This document shows, one piece after another, positions 9,989-19,608 of a DNA stretch of 53,900 nucleotides (position 1 is its first letter; each line of letters begins with the position of its first letter). The translations under genes were made by a program, and so were the position numbers. The notes under the pieces were generated by a model. It saw only the letters and a program-made list of their open reading frames with translations. It was not told the DNA's origin and did not search any database. Origin of the DNA: JANOAR01 sp031411235 (lineage in GTDB: Bacteria; Verrucomicrobiota; Verrucomicrobiia; Verrucomicrobiales; Verrucomicrobiaceae); contig JANOAR010000063.1 of assembly GCA_031411235.1 (NCBI GenBank), forward strand, positions 1 to 53,900. Direction: 5' to 3'.

Positions 9989-10999
9989 TTAGCTTCCGAG
10001 CCGCCAGTTTGGATCCACCTCTTGCTCAAGCGGTGAGGTTGCGCCGGAGTTAAAGCGTAGCGCAGCAGCGAAGGCCACCATGCCAGCGTTGTCGGTGCAG
10101 AGATGCGGTGGCGCGAGGAGCAGCTTCAACCCCGTGCGTTCGCAGCGAGCGGCTAATTTCTCACGCAGGCGCTTGTTGCAACTGACGCCACCGGAGACGG
10201 CGATGGTCTTTAAACCAAAGTGTAACGCCGCCCGCGCGGTCTTCTCGACGAGCACATCGACGACCGCATCCTGGACGCTGGCGCAGAGATTGGCGAGGGT
10301 CTGGGGATTCGTGATGTCTAGCTTGGGCAGCTCGTAGAGCACCGAGGTTTTGAGCCCACTGAAGCTGAAGTCGAAGGGCGTATCGGCCAAGCGGCTGCGG
10401 GGGAAATCGAAGGCACTGGGATCACCATGGCCATCGCGTGCGACGCGCTCGATCTCGGGGCCACCGGGGTAAGGAAGGCCGAGCATTCGCGCGACTTTAT
10501 CCAGGCATTCACCCGCCGCATCGTCGCGTGTGCGGCCCAGGATTTCATAGCGCCCCACCGCGTCGATACGCACCAGCATCGTATGTCCGCCGCTGACGAT
10601 GAGCCCCAGCGCAGGCTCCACACAGCGCTGCGTGACGAAGGGCGAGAGCAGATGCGCCTCCATGTGATTGACCGCGAGAAAGGGCTTTTTTTCAGCCACA
10701 GCGAGCGCCTTGGCCATGGAGGTGCCGATCAACAGCGAGCTGACCAATCCCGGCCCACACGTCGCGGCGAAGGCCACCACCTCATGCAATCCAACCCCCG
10801 ACTCCGCCAGCACCGCCTCGACCAGAGGCCGCACCTTGGTGACGTGATTGCGCGAAGCCACCTCCGGCACGATGCCGCCATACTGGCGATGAATGGCGAT
10901 CTGCGAGAACAAACGGCTGCTGAGGATCTCTCCATCGAGCGTGCAGATGCTGGCGGCAGTTTCGTCGCAGGAGGTTTCGAGGGCGAGGAGGGCGGACAT
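9989..10999 (-). CDS. tsaD: tRNA N6-adenosine threonylcarbamoyltransferase
   Basis: Essential Kae1/YgjD-family enzyme of 336 residues. It transfers the threonylcarbamoyl group from TC-AMP to A37 of ANN-decoding tRNAs, working with TsaB and TsaE, neither of which is nearby. The metal-binding NHMEAH motif is near residue 110. The nucleotide-fold motifs LALETSCDET, GLIVSGGHTM and VSGGVSCNKRLR and the late LCTDNAGM are intact. The ATG at MSALLALETSC gives the canonical N-terminus; an in-frame ATG 12 codons upstream would add an atypical tail. Length fits the family. Confidence 0.97.
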   Translation of the reverse strand: MSALLALETSCDETAASICTLDGEILSSRLFSQIAIHRQYGGIVPEVASRNHVTKVRPLVEAVLAESGVGLHEVVAFAATCGPGLVSSLLIGTSMAKALAVAEKKPFLAVNHMEAHLLSPFVTQRCVEPALGLIVSGGHTMLVRIDAVGRYEILGRTRDDAAGECLDKVARMLGLPYPGGPEIERVARDGHGDPSAFDFPRSRLADTPFDFSFSGLKTSVLYELPKLDITNPQTLANLCASVQDAVVDVLVEKTARAALHFGLKTIAVSGGVSCNKRLREKLAARCERTGLKLLLAPPHLCTDNAGMVAFAAALRFNSGATSPLEQEVDPNWRLGS

Positions 11000-11067
11000 G
11001 TGCCCCATTGATAAGGCTAAGGAGATGCTACGCAACGCACAACCCAGGCGTGAACGATGCCAGGGGA

Positions 11068-11279
11068 ACGGAGCGCGGCCCTCCGAGGCCGCAGCGCTAG
11101 GTATCGTTCAAAGCTTCGTGTTTCCCTCGCTTCATCGCTCTGTTCGCTTCCAGGTAAGCTATCCCTACGCCCTCGCTAAACCCGGCATTCATTCTAGGCT
11201 GCATCGGAACGAAGGTCTTTTACTCTTCATCGTCAGTTGCCTGTCCACAGCGCTGCGGCCACGGAGGGCCGCGCTCCGT
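11068..11279. repeat. Short element bounded by 31-bp inverted repeats
   Basis: The arms at 11068-11098 and 11249-11279 are inverted copies of 31 nt with a single mismatch, separated by 150 nt. The arms are very GC-rich. The interior has no gene that I can support, and no target-site duplication is visible outside the arms. Together with flanking sequence it fills the 331-nt gap between tsaD and the next small gene. It could be a MITE-like non-autonomous element or a pair of dispersed repeat units in opposite orientation. Confidence 0.75.
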
Positions 11280-11334
11280 GACTGCAACATCGCAAAGCTT
11301 TTGGATCATTCGTATATCGGGCGGCAACATTCAT
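11233..11334 (-). pseudogene. Possible truncated partner of the upstream small gene
   Basis: A 33-codon frame starts at an ATG that overlaps the stop of the upstream 72-residue gene in an ATGA. It opens with MNVAARYTNDPKALRCC and then runs straight into the right arm of the 31-bp inverted repeat, where the protein becomes arm-encoded sequence before a stop. The overlap looks like translational coupling to a second gene, possibly a toxin, cut off by the element. The frame is short and this reading is tentative. Confidence 0.25.
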
Positions 11335-11549
11335 TTCTCTATGCGCACCTTCGTAATTACTTCGTTGGCACGATCCAGTTTACCTTCCATCGCAGCTTGT
11401 CCAAAGCTCTCGCGCACCCTGTTGAATCGGCGATCAAACTCTAACTCGATGAGAAACAGTTCAAATGTCTCGAGGTCTTCGTCGCGCAGGGTATCGATGC
11501 TCTCTTGAATTTTTGCGCGGCGCAATGTGGGTGAAATGGCGGTGTTCAT
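11331..11549 (-). CDS. Small acidic/helical protein, possibly antitoxin-like
   Basis: Small cytoplasmic protein of 72 residues, MNTAISPTLRRAKIQ at the N-terminus and ending in VITKVRIEK. It is charged and predicted helical, with no signal peptide. I do not recognise a family. The size, charge and ATGA overlap with a following frame are reminiscent of an antitoxin preceding its toxin, but no intact toxin follows. The ATG chosen is 18 codons inside a longer frame that would overlap the carboxy-terminal protease gene upstream; the sequence just before it is AT-rich and may carry its own promoter. Confidence 0.5.
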   Translation of the reverse strand: MNTAISPTLRRAKIQESIDTLRDEDLETFELFLIELEFDRRFNRVRESFGQAAMEGKLDRANEVITKVRIEK

Positions 11550-11599
11550 GAGGCCGAGTTTAAATTTTGATGCAAAAGGCGTAAGCCTCCAGACATGTC

Positions 11600-13066
11600 T
11601 CACGGCACCTTCGGCGGAGCCATTAAGGCCTCCATTTTCACAGGCGAACGTTCGATGGGCTCCACGGCTGGCTTGGGGGTGGTGTTGGCTTGGTTGAATT
11701 CACGGAACACCAGCACGCCCTTCAACGCATCGACGGCGCGTTCGAATTGATGGTCGCCCAGGTCGGCTAGCTCCAGCGCGGCGGCTTCGCCGGTGCCGTG
11801 GCTGTTGCGCCAGCGTGCGATTTTGATCTCCTCATCGGTGGTGAGCGTGGAGGTGATGTTGGGCGTTACGCCTTGCTCGTGGATGGTGCGGTGGCTGGGG
11901 GTGTAGTACTTGGCGGTGGTGAGGCGCATGGCGGTGCCGTTTTTCATCGGCAGAATGGTCTGCACGCTACCTTTGCCGAAGCTGGTGGTGCCGATGATGA
12001 TGGCACGGCGCAGATCCTGCATGACTCCAGCGGTGATCTCAGCGGCACTCGCGCTGCCTTGGTTGATGAGCACGGCCATGGGGTAGGTGCGGGCGGCTTT
12101 GCCTTTGCGTTTGGGCGTGCGGTAGGGCGGCGGGTTTTCGGCTCCAATGCGGCCCTCGGTGGTGACGACGAGCGTGTCTTCGGGCAGGAACTCGCCGCAT
12201 ACGGCGATGCTGCTATCAAGCAGGCCACCGGGGTTATTGCGCAGATCGAGGATGAAGGCGGTCATGCCCTCGGCCTCCAGTTTATCCAGAGCGACCGACA
12301 GGTCTTTGGCCGTGGCCTGGGTGAACTGCTCGATGCGTGCGTAGCCGATTTTATAACCCGCTGCGAGCTTGTCGTGGATCAACATCACGTCATGGATGCT
12401 GCTGTCTTGGAGGGTCTCGCGGACGATATTGAAGTCGAGAAACTGCTTGGTGCCAGGGCGGCGCACGGTGAGGCGGATGGCCTCACCGGCTTTGCCTTTG
12501 AGCAAGCGAATGGTCTCGGCGACACCGAGGTTGTCGGCCAGTACGTCTTTGATTCGCACGATCTGATCTCCCGCTAGGATGCCCACTTTTGCAGCAGGGC
12601 CATCCTCGCGCACGGTGATGATGGTGAGGATGTTTTGCTTGAGCGAGATGGTGATGCCGACGCCGTCGCTGCTGTCGCTCTGCTCGCGCTGCATGTCCTC
12701 GAAGAGCTGCCTGCCCATGAATTCGCAATGCGGATCGAGGCGGTGCAACATGCCTTCGAGAGCACCTTCGATGAGGTCTTCATAGCTGACCTTGCTGGGA
12801 TCCACATAGTTCTCGCGGATGATCTGCATGGCGCGTGTGAGCAGCTCCATTTGCGCAAAAGGATCATCGGTTGCTGGCTGTGTGGGCTCACTTGGCTGAC
12901 TTTGCTGCGCGGGCGGCTGCGGCTTTGCCTCTGGCTTGGGGTCGGCTTTGCCGGGGCTGGGCTTTGCCGGGTTGCCTGTGGCTGGCGGTACGGGAGGGGG
13001 CGAAGTCTGCGCCTGTAAGGAGGCTGCGGTGCCGAGGAGGATAATGAATATTGGAGCCCACTTCAT
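11600..13066 (-). CDS. Carboxy-terminal processing protease (S41)
   Basis: Periplasmic serine protease of 488 residues that trims C-termini of exported proteins. The start MKWAPIFIILLGTAASLQAQ gives a Sec signal; a Pro/Gln/Lys-rich linker follows. A PDZ domain (GVGITISLKQNILTI to AKVGILAGDQIVRIK) precedes the S41 core. The Ser-Lys dyad is intact: Ser338 in QGSASAAEI and Lys365 in SFGKGSVQ, 27 residues apart as usual for CtpA/Prc. The C-terminus carries a short extension ending in PPKVP. It is followed closely by the 72-residue gene on the same strand. Confidence 0.95.
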   Translation of the reverse strand: MKWAPIFIILLGTAASLQAQTSPPPVPPATGNPAKPSPGKADPKPEAKPQPPAQQSQPSEPTQPATDDPFAQMELLTRAMQIIRENYVDPSKVSYEDLIEGALEGMLHRLDPHCEFMGRQLFEDMQREQSDSSDGVGITISLKQNILTIITVREDGPAAKVGILAGDQIVRIKDVLADNLGVAETIRLLKGKAGEAIRLTVRRPGTKQFLDFNIVRETLQDSSIHDVMLIHDKLAAGYKIGYARIEQFTQATAKDLSVALDKLEAEGMTAFILDLRNNPGGLLDSSIAVCGEFLPEDTLVVTTEGRIGAENPPPYRTPKRKGKAARTYPMAVLINQGSASAAEITAGVMQDLRRAIIIGTTSFGKGSVQTILPMKNGTAMRLTTAKYYTPSHRTIHEQGVTPNITSTLTTDEEIKIARWRNSHGTGEAAALELADLGDHQFERAVDALKGVLVFREFNQANTTPKPAVEPIERSPVKMEALMAPPKVP

Positions 13067-13133
13067 GGCCGCGATAATGCACTGCGTGGGATGGGGATGC
13101 ACGAGGTTTTCTGGCGTGCGCGGGTTGGCGGGT

Positions 13134-13159
13134 CGGGCGGGTTGTCCCCAGCCCGCCCG
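13134..13159. terminator. GC-rich hairpin behind the PQQ-propeller gene
   Basis: A 10-bp stem (CGGGCGGGTT with AGCCCGCCCG, one G-U pair) encloses a 6-nt loop. It lies 14 nt downstream of the PQQ-propeller stop on the minus strand and upstream of the protease gene. There is no U-tract, so it may be an attenuating hairpin or an intergenic repeat rather than a classical terminator. Confidence 0.4.
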
Positions 13160-13172
13160 CCGAAATACCTCA

Positions 13173-14414
13173 TTATTTACTACTCACATCGTAGCAGTAG
13201 AGCAGCTCTTGGTCACGCAAGAAGAGCTTGCCATTGGTCACCACGGGGTGCGTCCAGACCTTGCCTTTGGGCGAGCGCTGCGTGGTCTGCGGGTCGATCT
13301 TGAAACGGCTGTGCTCGGTGTAGCCCACAGGCGAGGCGTCGATGATGGCGACGGTGCCTGTGTCTTCCTCCAGCAGGTAGAAGAGGCCGTCAGCGAGGTG
13401 GATGGCACCTTTGCGCAGGGCTTTCCTTTCGGCCCATTTGACCTCGCCTGTTTTGAAGTCCATGCACGTCCAGCCACCGCTGTCGCTGTATCCATAGAGA
13501 TAGCCATCGTGCAGGATGACGCCGCCGTGGTGGTTCACCATGCTGGTGTTGGCATACACGTCGGTGAGCATGTTGAGTTCGCCAATTTTCACGGCTTTGC
13601 AGCCGACGCCGTAACCTGCGGCGACGAAGACTTGGCCGTCGCTAAAAATGGGGGTTGGGATCACGGCGGTCTTGCCAGGGAAGTCGGAGCGCCAGAGGAG
13701 CTTGCCATCGGTTGGGCTGACGCTGGCGATACTCTGCCCGGTGAGCTGCACAAGCTGGCGTGCGCCGTTGGCGTCGATGGGGATGATGGAGGCATACTGG
13801 GCTGGATCTTTTAGATCGACGCTCTGCCAGAGTTGTTTGCCTGTGGTTTTGTCAAAGGCTGCGATGGTGCCCTTTGTTCCTCCGGGGGTGCAGATGACGG
13901 CGTTGCCCTCGACGAGCACAGACTCGGTGTAGCCCCAGCCGGGCACCTTGCCGCCGATCTCTTCCATGGTGGTCTTCCACACGAGCTTGCCATCGGCGGC
14001 ATTGATACAGACGAGATGGCCCTTGCCGCTGAGGGCATAGACCTTGTCGCCATCGGTGGTGGGGGTGCTGCGCGGGCCATTGCCCCAGCCGTTGGTGAGC
14101 AGAGGCCCGGCTTCGGACGACCATTTTTCTTTGCCCGTAGCGGCGTCGATGGCGATGATATACTCGACGGCATCACGAGCGCCCATGGTGTAGAGCGTGC
14201 CGCCCAAGCTGGCGATGCTTGAATAGCCGAGGCCCACATCGGTATTCGCCCAGACTTTTTTTGGCCCTTCGGCTGGCCATTGTTTGAGCAATCCTTTCTC
14301 AGTCGAATGGTCATCATGGGAGGCTCCACGCCAGCGAGGCCAGTCACCTGCGTGGGCAGGGAGTGCTGTGGTGGCTAGGGCGAAGGCGATGAAGAATGAG
14401 CGGGGTGCAAGCAT
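13173..14414 (-). CDS. Exported PQQ-binding-like beta-propeller protein
   Basis: Predicted periplasmic protein of 413 residues. The Sec signal MLAPRSFFIAFALATTALPAHA is followed by GDWPRWRG, the usual opening of PQQ-like propellers in this group. Blade motifs repeat along the protein: AIDAATGKEKWSSEAG, CINAADGKLVWKTT, AFDKTTGKQLWQS, SPTDGKLLWRSDF and CMDFKTGEVKWAER. There is no dehydrogenase active-site signature, so a structural or binding role like BamB is more likely than quinoprotein catalysis. It is divergent from the TamB-like gene, which may hint at a shared outer-membrane assembly theme, although such proteins are numerous in these bacteria. Confidence 0.88.
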   Translation of the reverse strand: MLAPRSFFIAFALATTALPAHAGDWPRWRGASHDDHSTEKGLLKQWPAEGPKKVWANTDVGLGYSSIASLGGTLYTMGARDAVEYIIAIDAATGKEKWSSEAGPLLTNGWGNGPRSTPTTDGDKVYALSGKGHLVCINAADGKLVWKTTMEEIGGKVPGWGYTESVLVEGNAVICTPGGTKGTIAAFDKTTGKQLWQSVDLKDPAQYASIIPIDANGARQLVQLTGQSIASVSPTDGKLLWRSDFPGKTAVIPTPIFSDGQVFVAAGYGVGCKAVKIGELNMLTDVYANTSMVNHHGGVILHDGYLYGYSDSGGWTCMDFKTGEVKWAERKALRKGAIHLADGLFYLLEEDTGTVAIIDASPVGYTEHSRFKIDPQTTQRSPKGKVWTHPVVTNGKLFLRDQELLYCYDVSSK

Positions 14415-14556
14415 AAAATGAGTGGCTATTGGTTCGGCGGTGATGCCACCTATTCAGGCGGGTTGGCGTGGTGAAATCCAGGATAAACGTGCAGGCAGGG
14501 CACATTTATTGTGCGCTGGCTTTCGTGCTGATGCTGTCAATACTCGCCCTGCCATC

Positions 14557-17500
14557 ATGCCCGACCCATCTCCTACCAAGCCCTCGCTATTGCGCCGTGT
14601 CTGGCGCTGGCTGCGCTGGTTCATGCTCATCGCCGTGCTGTCGCTTGCCCTGCTGGCAGTGTTCCATCGGTCGATCATTTTGTGGGCGCTGAACTCGTAT
14701 GGGTCGAGTGCAGCGAAGCACGCAGGCATCGAACTGGCGTGGGCGGTGGAGGGCTCATTGTGGTCTGACTTGGGCATCAAGGGCCTGCGCATCACGGGAA
14801 CTGGGGCGACACCGCTGGCTCAACTAACCGCTGGCCGCGTGGCGCTGAACTATGACACCCAAGCACTCTGGCAAGGCCGCTACATGCAGGCAGTGAAAGG
14901 CATCGTGCTGCACGATGTTGCTGCCACCATCGACCTCCGCGACGCTAAGCCTGAGCCCGCCGACAAGGCCAAGTCAGCGAGTGATCCCAAGGCATTGCTC
15001 GACCTGTTGCGGCAGATCCAATGGCCCGACATCGACATCCGCAATGTCGATGTGACCGTGCTCCAAAAGGACGCCACGCTATACCTGCATGGCCTCTCTT
15101 TGGTCGTGCCAGCCGGCAAGCCAGGCACACTGCGCCTCGCCTCGCTGGAGCATCCTGCGTTCTCGCAAGCACCCATCGGCGATGTGTCGGCAAACATTGC
15201 CCTGGCAGGCACAGCCATCGCGATCACCGATCTACAAGTGCCCTCGCTACTCAGCTCCAGCCGCATCGCCGTCGATGCCGCGAAGGCCGATGGTGAAGGC
15301 ATCGCGCTCGATGTGGAACTGCATTCAGGCGCTGCGGCGATCTCCATCAAAGGGCTCGCCGATGTGCTGCACGAGCGGCAGATGCAGCTCGATTTGGTGC
15401 TCGACATTAGCGACGTGCGCGAGGCGGAAGTGAAGCGCTGGTTGCCTGCCGATGGGCCGCCCTGGCATGGCGATTTGAAGTCGCTGCACATCGTGATGAA
15501 GGGCGATCCGAGGCAGCCGAAGCAGGTCGCGGCAAGCCTTGACATGCGGCTCGAAGGCCCAGGCTGGGATGCCTGGAAGGCTGATGCCGTGGTCATCGCA
15601 TTGACCGTGGCCAAGGAAAAACTGAGCGTCCCTAGCATCCGCATCGAAGCCGCTGGCAACCGCTTTGAAGTGAGCACTGAGTCGAGCCTGCGCGCCGAGT
15701 GGCCTGACTGTGCGCAGGTGCCCTTCAGCCTGCACTGGAAGCTTGCGGCACCTGCGCTGGATCAAGTGGCGGGCCTGCCGATGAAGCTCGGCGGCACGAT
15801 CCAAGGCAGCGGCGATGTGGACATCGAAGGCTGTGCGCTGCATCGCTTTACCGCTGATCTGAGCGCCCACGATGTCGTGGCCGACGCGCATCGCTTGCAT
15901 CTTCTCGAAGCCAATGCCGCAGGCGATATGAAGGCCATCGCCTTCAAGGCAACCGCACGCATCGCTCCTACCGAAGCCGAGGGCGGCATGTCGCTCGACG
16001 GGCATCTCGGGCTTGCTCCAGGCAAGCCAAGCGATGTCGCTTGGGCCATCACGGTGCCGCAGCCGCAGGCACTGGTTTCAATGCTGCGACTCGCCTGGCC
16101 AGCCGACATTTCGACGGGTGCGCTCACGGCAAAAGGCAGTGCGGCCTTCACGCTGGATGACTTGAAGGCCGCTCGCTACGAAGCAGCGAAAGGGCAGGGC
16201 ACCATCGCCGTGCAGCAGGTGACTTGGCGAGCCGCGCCGTGTGAACGTGTGGCTCTCTCGTGGTCGTTAGCTGCGGGTAAGGCCAAGCTCGAATCCCTTG
16301 ATGTGATACTGCCCGAGGGTAGCGCTATTCATGCCAGCGGCGACCTCATGCTAGAGGGGCAGCAGCCCTTTAATGCAGCCGTGGATGTCCATATTCCAAA
16401 GCTCGCCGGGCTGAGCGCTTGGCTTGCTGCGGCAGGGGCAAAGCAGCTCAAGGACGGCACGATAGCACTAAACTGGAAGGGCAAGGGTAGCCTGCGCGAT
16501 GGATTGAAACTTGGCGGCAATGTGGCGCTGAAAGTGACGGCGCTACAAGCCGACAAACTACCGCAACCCGTGAGCCTGGAGACGACGCTGAGCCATAGCC
16601 TTGCCGAGGCTAAGATCCACGCGCTGACTGCTACGATGGGCGCGTGGCAGACCGTGCTGCGAGCCACTGCCAGCCAGTCGCGGGTGCAGTTGCATGACTT
16701 CCAACTCCGCAACACGGGCAAGCTGCTGGCCACGCTCTGCGCGGATGTCCCGCTCGCCCTGCCTGGGGCAGATGCCGCCGGAAAATCGAAGCTGCCACTC
16801 GACTCCCAGCGCCCTCTACACCTGCTCTTAGCGACGGCTGACAAGCTAGATCTCGCGGAGCTAGCAAAGCTGGCGGGCACAGCTCTACCGCCTGATATTG
16901 CGGGCAAGATGAGCACTCGCGTGGAGGTCGATGGCACACTCGCAGCCCTGCGGGCGCAGGTCGAAGTCCATTCTTCAGAATTGCGCCTGCCTCAGGTGCC
17001 GAAGTCGCAAGCTCCTGGGCATGTCGATATGTCGTTAACCCTCGCGAATGACGTGCTGCGAATCGAGGCCAGCGCCGCAGTAAAGCCACTGGAACCGCTG
17101 TATGTCGAAGGGGTCGTGCGTTTGTCGCCACAGACGTTGCTCGACAACTCGCTGGCTCTGCGTGATGCCCCCTTCCAGCTCAGTGCTCATCTGGATCAGC
17201 CCTCACTTGGCTTTATTAAAAACTTGGTGCCAGCGCTGCGCGAGATTCAAGGGAGTCTCGCTGTGAATCTGGAGGCGAGTGGCACGGCTGCAAAGCCCGT
17301 GCTGAATGGCAAAATCACGGTGGACTTGCCGACGGTGGTGATGCAATCAGCCGCGCTGCCTGAGATCAAGAAATTGAAGGTCAGCATGGTGGGTGAAGGC
17401 ACGTCAGTGAAAATCGAAAACTTCACGGGCAGCATCGCTGGTGGCGACTTTGCGTTGAGTGGCAACGTAGGTCTTGCAGACACATCGAAGCCCCAATTTG

Positions 17501-18432
17501 ATCTCGCCATCACAGCCAAGGATTTGCTGATCAAACGCGATGAAACGCTCAGCCTGCGCACCGATGCCGACATCCAGTTGAAGGGGCCGCTCGATGCGGC
17601 GGTGCTCACGGGAGGCATGGGATTGACGCGTGGTCGTGTGTATAAGGAGATCGAGTTTTTGCCGCTATCCAAGCTGATGAATGACCTGCCACCCATGCCC
17701 GAAACGGCCACGGCGAAGGCTGCTAAAGCCGCAGCACAAACGAATACCAATGTGCTCGGCCTGCCGCCCATGCTGGACGGGTGGAGCTTTGATTTCGCGG
17801 TGAAAACCAAGGATCCCATTCGCCTGCTGGGCAATGTTTTGAACGGCGGTGTGAATGTGGATGTAAAGCTCGCTGGCACGGGCAAGGCACCGTTGCTCAG
17901 CGGCGGGGTGATACTCACAGGCGCACGGTTGCGCCTGCCCTTCAGCACGCTGCGCATCACCACGGGCAACGTCACCATCGACCCCGAAAAGCCGCTCGCG
18001 CCGAAGTTGGATCTCACTGCTGAGGCTAGCGTCGATGCCTATGAAATCGTGCTGCGAGGCTACGGTGCAGCGCTTGATCCGAAGCTGCGCTTCAGCTCCA
18101 CACCACCGCTACCGGAAGGCGAGATCGCCACGCTGCTCGCCACAGGCAGCACCACCGCAGGACTGAAAACGGCAGGCGAAAACGCCGCTGGTCGCGCAGC
18201 CTTTTTATTGATTCGCCAGGCCTATCGGGCGGTCTTCAAGAGCAAGTCGAACCCGGTGAGAAATGAAGACACCGTGGAGCCCAAGTTCAAGGTGCAGGAG
18301 CGCTCCGAGAATGGTGAACTCGGTGGCGTTACCGGCATTTATGAGTTCTCGCCGAAGATGAAAGTGGTGGGCAGCACAGACAAGGACGGTGGCTTCCGGG
18401 CCATGCTGCACTACTTGTTCCGCTTTCGGTAG
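14557..18432 (+). CDS. TamB-like AsmA/DUF490 envelope protein
   Basis: Large protein of 1291 residues, anchored by one N-terminal membrane helix (WLRWFMLIAVLSLALLAVF) and otherwise built of repetitive beta structure spanning the periplasm. The last 300 or so residues match the TamB C-terminal domain in style: LLIKRDETLSLRTDADIQLKG, a GRVYKEIEFLPL segment, LSGGVILTGARLRLPF and a terminal beta-strand ending in LHYLFRFR. The family bridges inner and outer membranes and acts in outer-membrane protein or phospholipid transport. The start is the ATG at MPDPSPTKPSLLRR; an in-frame ATG 45 codons earlier adds an implausible leader. No TamA/BamA gene is adjacent. It converges on the chaperone gene with a 14-nt gap. 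Confidence 0.9.
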   Translation: MPDPSPTKPSLLRRVWRWLRWFMLIAVLSLALLAVFHRSIILWALNSYGSSAAKHAGIELAWAVEGSLWSDLGIKGLRITGTGATPLAQLTAGRVALNYDTQALWQGRYMQAVKGIVLHDVAATIDLRDAKPEPADKAKSASDPKALLDLLRQIQWPDIDIRNVDVTVLQKDATLYLHGLSLVVPAGKPGTLRLASLEHPAFSQAPIGDVSANIALAGTAIAITDLQVPSLLSSSRIAVDAAKADGEGIALDVELHSGAAAISIKGLADVLHERQMQLDLVLDISDVREAEVKRWLPADGPPWHGDLKSLHIVMKGDPRQPKQVAASLDMRLEGPGWDAWKADAVVIALTVAKEKLSVPSIRIEAAGNRFEVSTESSLRAEWPDCAQVPFSLHWKLAAPALDQVAGLPMKLGGTIQGSGDVDIEGCALHRFTADLSAHDVVADAHRLHLLEANAAGDMKAIAFKATARIAPTEAEGGMSLDGHLGLAPGKPSDVAWAITVPQPQALVSMLRLAWPADISTGALTAKGSAAFTLDDLKAARYEAAKGQGTIAVQQVTWRAAPCERVALSWSLAAGKAKLESLDVILPEGSAIHASGDLMLEGQQPFNAAVDVHIPKLAGLSAWLAAAGAKQLKDGTIALNWKGKGSLRDGLKLGGNVALKVTALQADKLPQPVSLETTLSHSLAEAKIHALTATMGAWQTVLRATASQSRVQLHDFQLRNTGKLLATLCADVPLALPGADAAGKSKLPLDSQRPLHLLLATADKLDLAELAKLAGTALPPDIAGKMSTRVEVDGTLAALRAQVEVHSSELRLPQVPKSQAPGHVDMSLTLANDVLRIEASAAVKPLEPLYVEGVVRLSPQTLLDNSLALRDAPFQLSAHLDQPSLGFIKNLVPALREIQGSLAVNLEASGTAAKPVLNGKITVDLPTVVMQSAALPEIKKLKVSMVGEGTSVKIENFTGSIAGGDFALSGNVGLADTSKPQFDLAITAKDLLIKRDETLSLRTDADIQLKGPLDAAVLTGGMGLTRGRVYKEIEFLPLSKLMNDLPPMPETATAKAAKAAAQTNTNVLGLPPMLDGWSFDFAVKTKDPIRLLGNVLNGGVNVDVKLAGTGKAPLLSGGVILTGARLRLPFSTLRITTGNVTIDPEKPLAPKLDLTAEASVDAYEIVLRGYGAALDPKLRFSSTPPLPEGEIATLLATGSTTAGLKTAGENAAGRAAFLLIRQAYRAVFKSKSNPVRNEDTVEPKFKVQERSENGELGGVTGIYEFSPKMKVVGSTDKDGGFRAMLHYLFRFR

Positions 18433-18446
18433 AGGCGGCTCCGCGA

Positions 18447-19433
18447 TTACTCGAACTTGCGGATCACGGCGGCTTTGCGCAGCGATTGAAGCCATGTGTC
18501 GAGGTCGTCTTTGGCTTCCTCCATCATGAGCGCTTTTTCGATGTCGGTACGCACTTTGTCGAGCGGGGTCACGGTGCCGAGCTTTTTGGTATCCACGTAG
18601 ATGATGATGAAGGCAGCATCGTCGCTGATCACATCGCTGACGCCGCCATTCTTCACGGCGAAGGCTGCGTCGCCCATGAGGGGCTTCATGTCTTTGCGTT
18701 CCATCCAGCCCCATTCGCCGCCGTCTTGGGCCTTGCTGTCCTGGGAGTAGGTCTTGGCCATGGTGGCGAAATCATTGCCAGCGACGACCTTGGAGCGGAT
18801 TTCTTCGGCAAGCTTCTTTTGGCTGGCGGGAGTGGCACCGACTTCAGTGGAAAATTTGGCGATGGAGATGGTGCTGAATTTGATCATGTCCTTGTCGCGA
18901 TACTTGTCCTCGTGCTTGCGGTAGTAGTCCTCGACTTGCTTGGGCGTGGGTGGGGTTTGTTTGCCCGCATGGCGGCCACGCATGACTTGCACGACGATCA
19001 TTTTCTCACGCAACTCGCGGAATTTTTTCATCGTCATGCCACTCTTGGCGAGTTCGATGACGAACTGGTCGCGATTCCCTTTGAACTGCTCGCGGACGAG
19101 GGTGTTGATGTCGTCATCGACGTACTGGGGCTTGATGGCACCCCCTGCTTTGGCGAATTCGGCGAGGATCAGTTCGCGGTCGATGAGGGAGTCCAGGGCC
19201 TTGGCTTCAGCCTCGGCCAGGGCTTTCTGGCCACCAGCGAGGTCATCACGATGGGTCATCATGATCATCTGCCGCTGCGCCTGGAGGGCGTCTAAATACT
19301 CGGATTTGACGATGACTTTGCCATTCACCACGGCGGCGATGCCGTTGCTGGCAGACTCGGCATGAGCGCTGCTGACGACGAGACTGCTGAGGAAACAAGC
19401 GACGATGGAGAGAGAGAGTCGGGGTGGGAACAT
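18447..19433 (-). CDS. Periplasmic parvulin-type peptidyl-prolyl isomerase (SurA/PpiC-like)
   Basis: Periplasmic folding factor of 328 residues. A Sec signal ends at SSAHA. A SurA-type N-terminal helical domain (IAAVVNGKVIVKSEYLDAL through the MTMKKFRELREKM region) is followed by a rotamase domain at about 180-285 with FATMAKTYSQDSKAQDGGEWGW, the hallmark parvulin motif. The C-terminal helix resembles the SurA return segment. It probably escorts outer-membrane proteins, which fits the convergent TamB-like gene next door. One parvulin domain is present where SurA has two. Confidence 0.92.
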   Translation of the reverse strand: MFPPRLSLSIVACFLSSLVVSSAHAESASNGIAAVVNGKVIVKSEYLDALQAQRQMIMMTHRDDLAGGQKALAEAEAKALDSLIDRELILAEFAKAGGAIKPQYVDDDINTLVREQFKGNRDQFVIELAKSGMTMKKFRELREKMIVVQVMRGRHAGKQTPPTPKQVEDYYRKHEDKYRDKDMIKFSTISIAKFSTEVGATPASQKKLAEEIRSKVVAGNDFATMAKTYSQDSKAQDGGEWGWMERKDMKPLMGDAAFAVKNGGVSDVISDDAAFIIIYVDTKKLGTVTPLDKVRTDIEKALMMEEAKDDLDTWLQSLRKAAVIRKFE

Positions 19434-19608
19434 AAGACAGAAAAACGAATGGCGCGGAGAGTAGGACGCCGGGCCGGAGTGTCAAACTGGGAAAGCCACC
19501 GCATGGCTCCGCTTGTCTGCCCGTATTCTTCACGAAATCCACAGCGAGGCTGAGTTTAGCGTTCGAGCTGCGCAATTACTGCCGGGGGAGGCTGAGGTGG
19601 TGCAGCGA

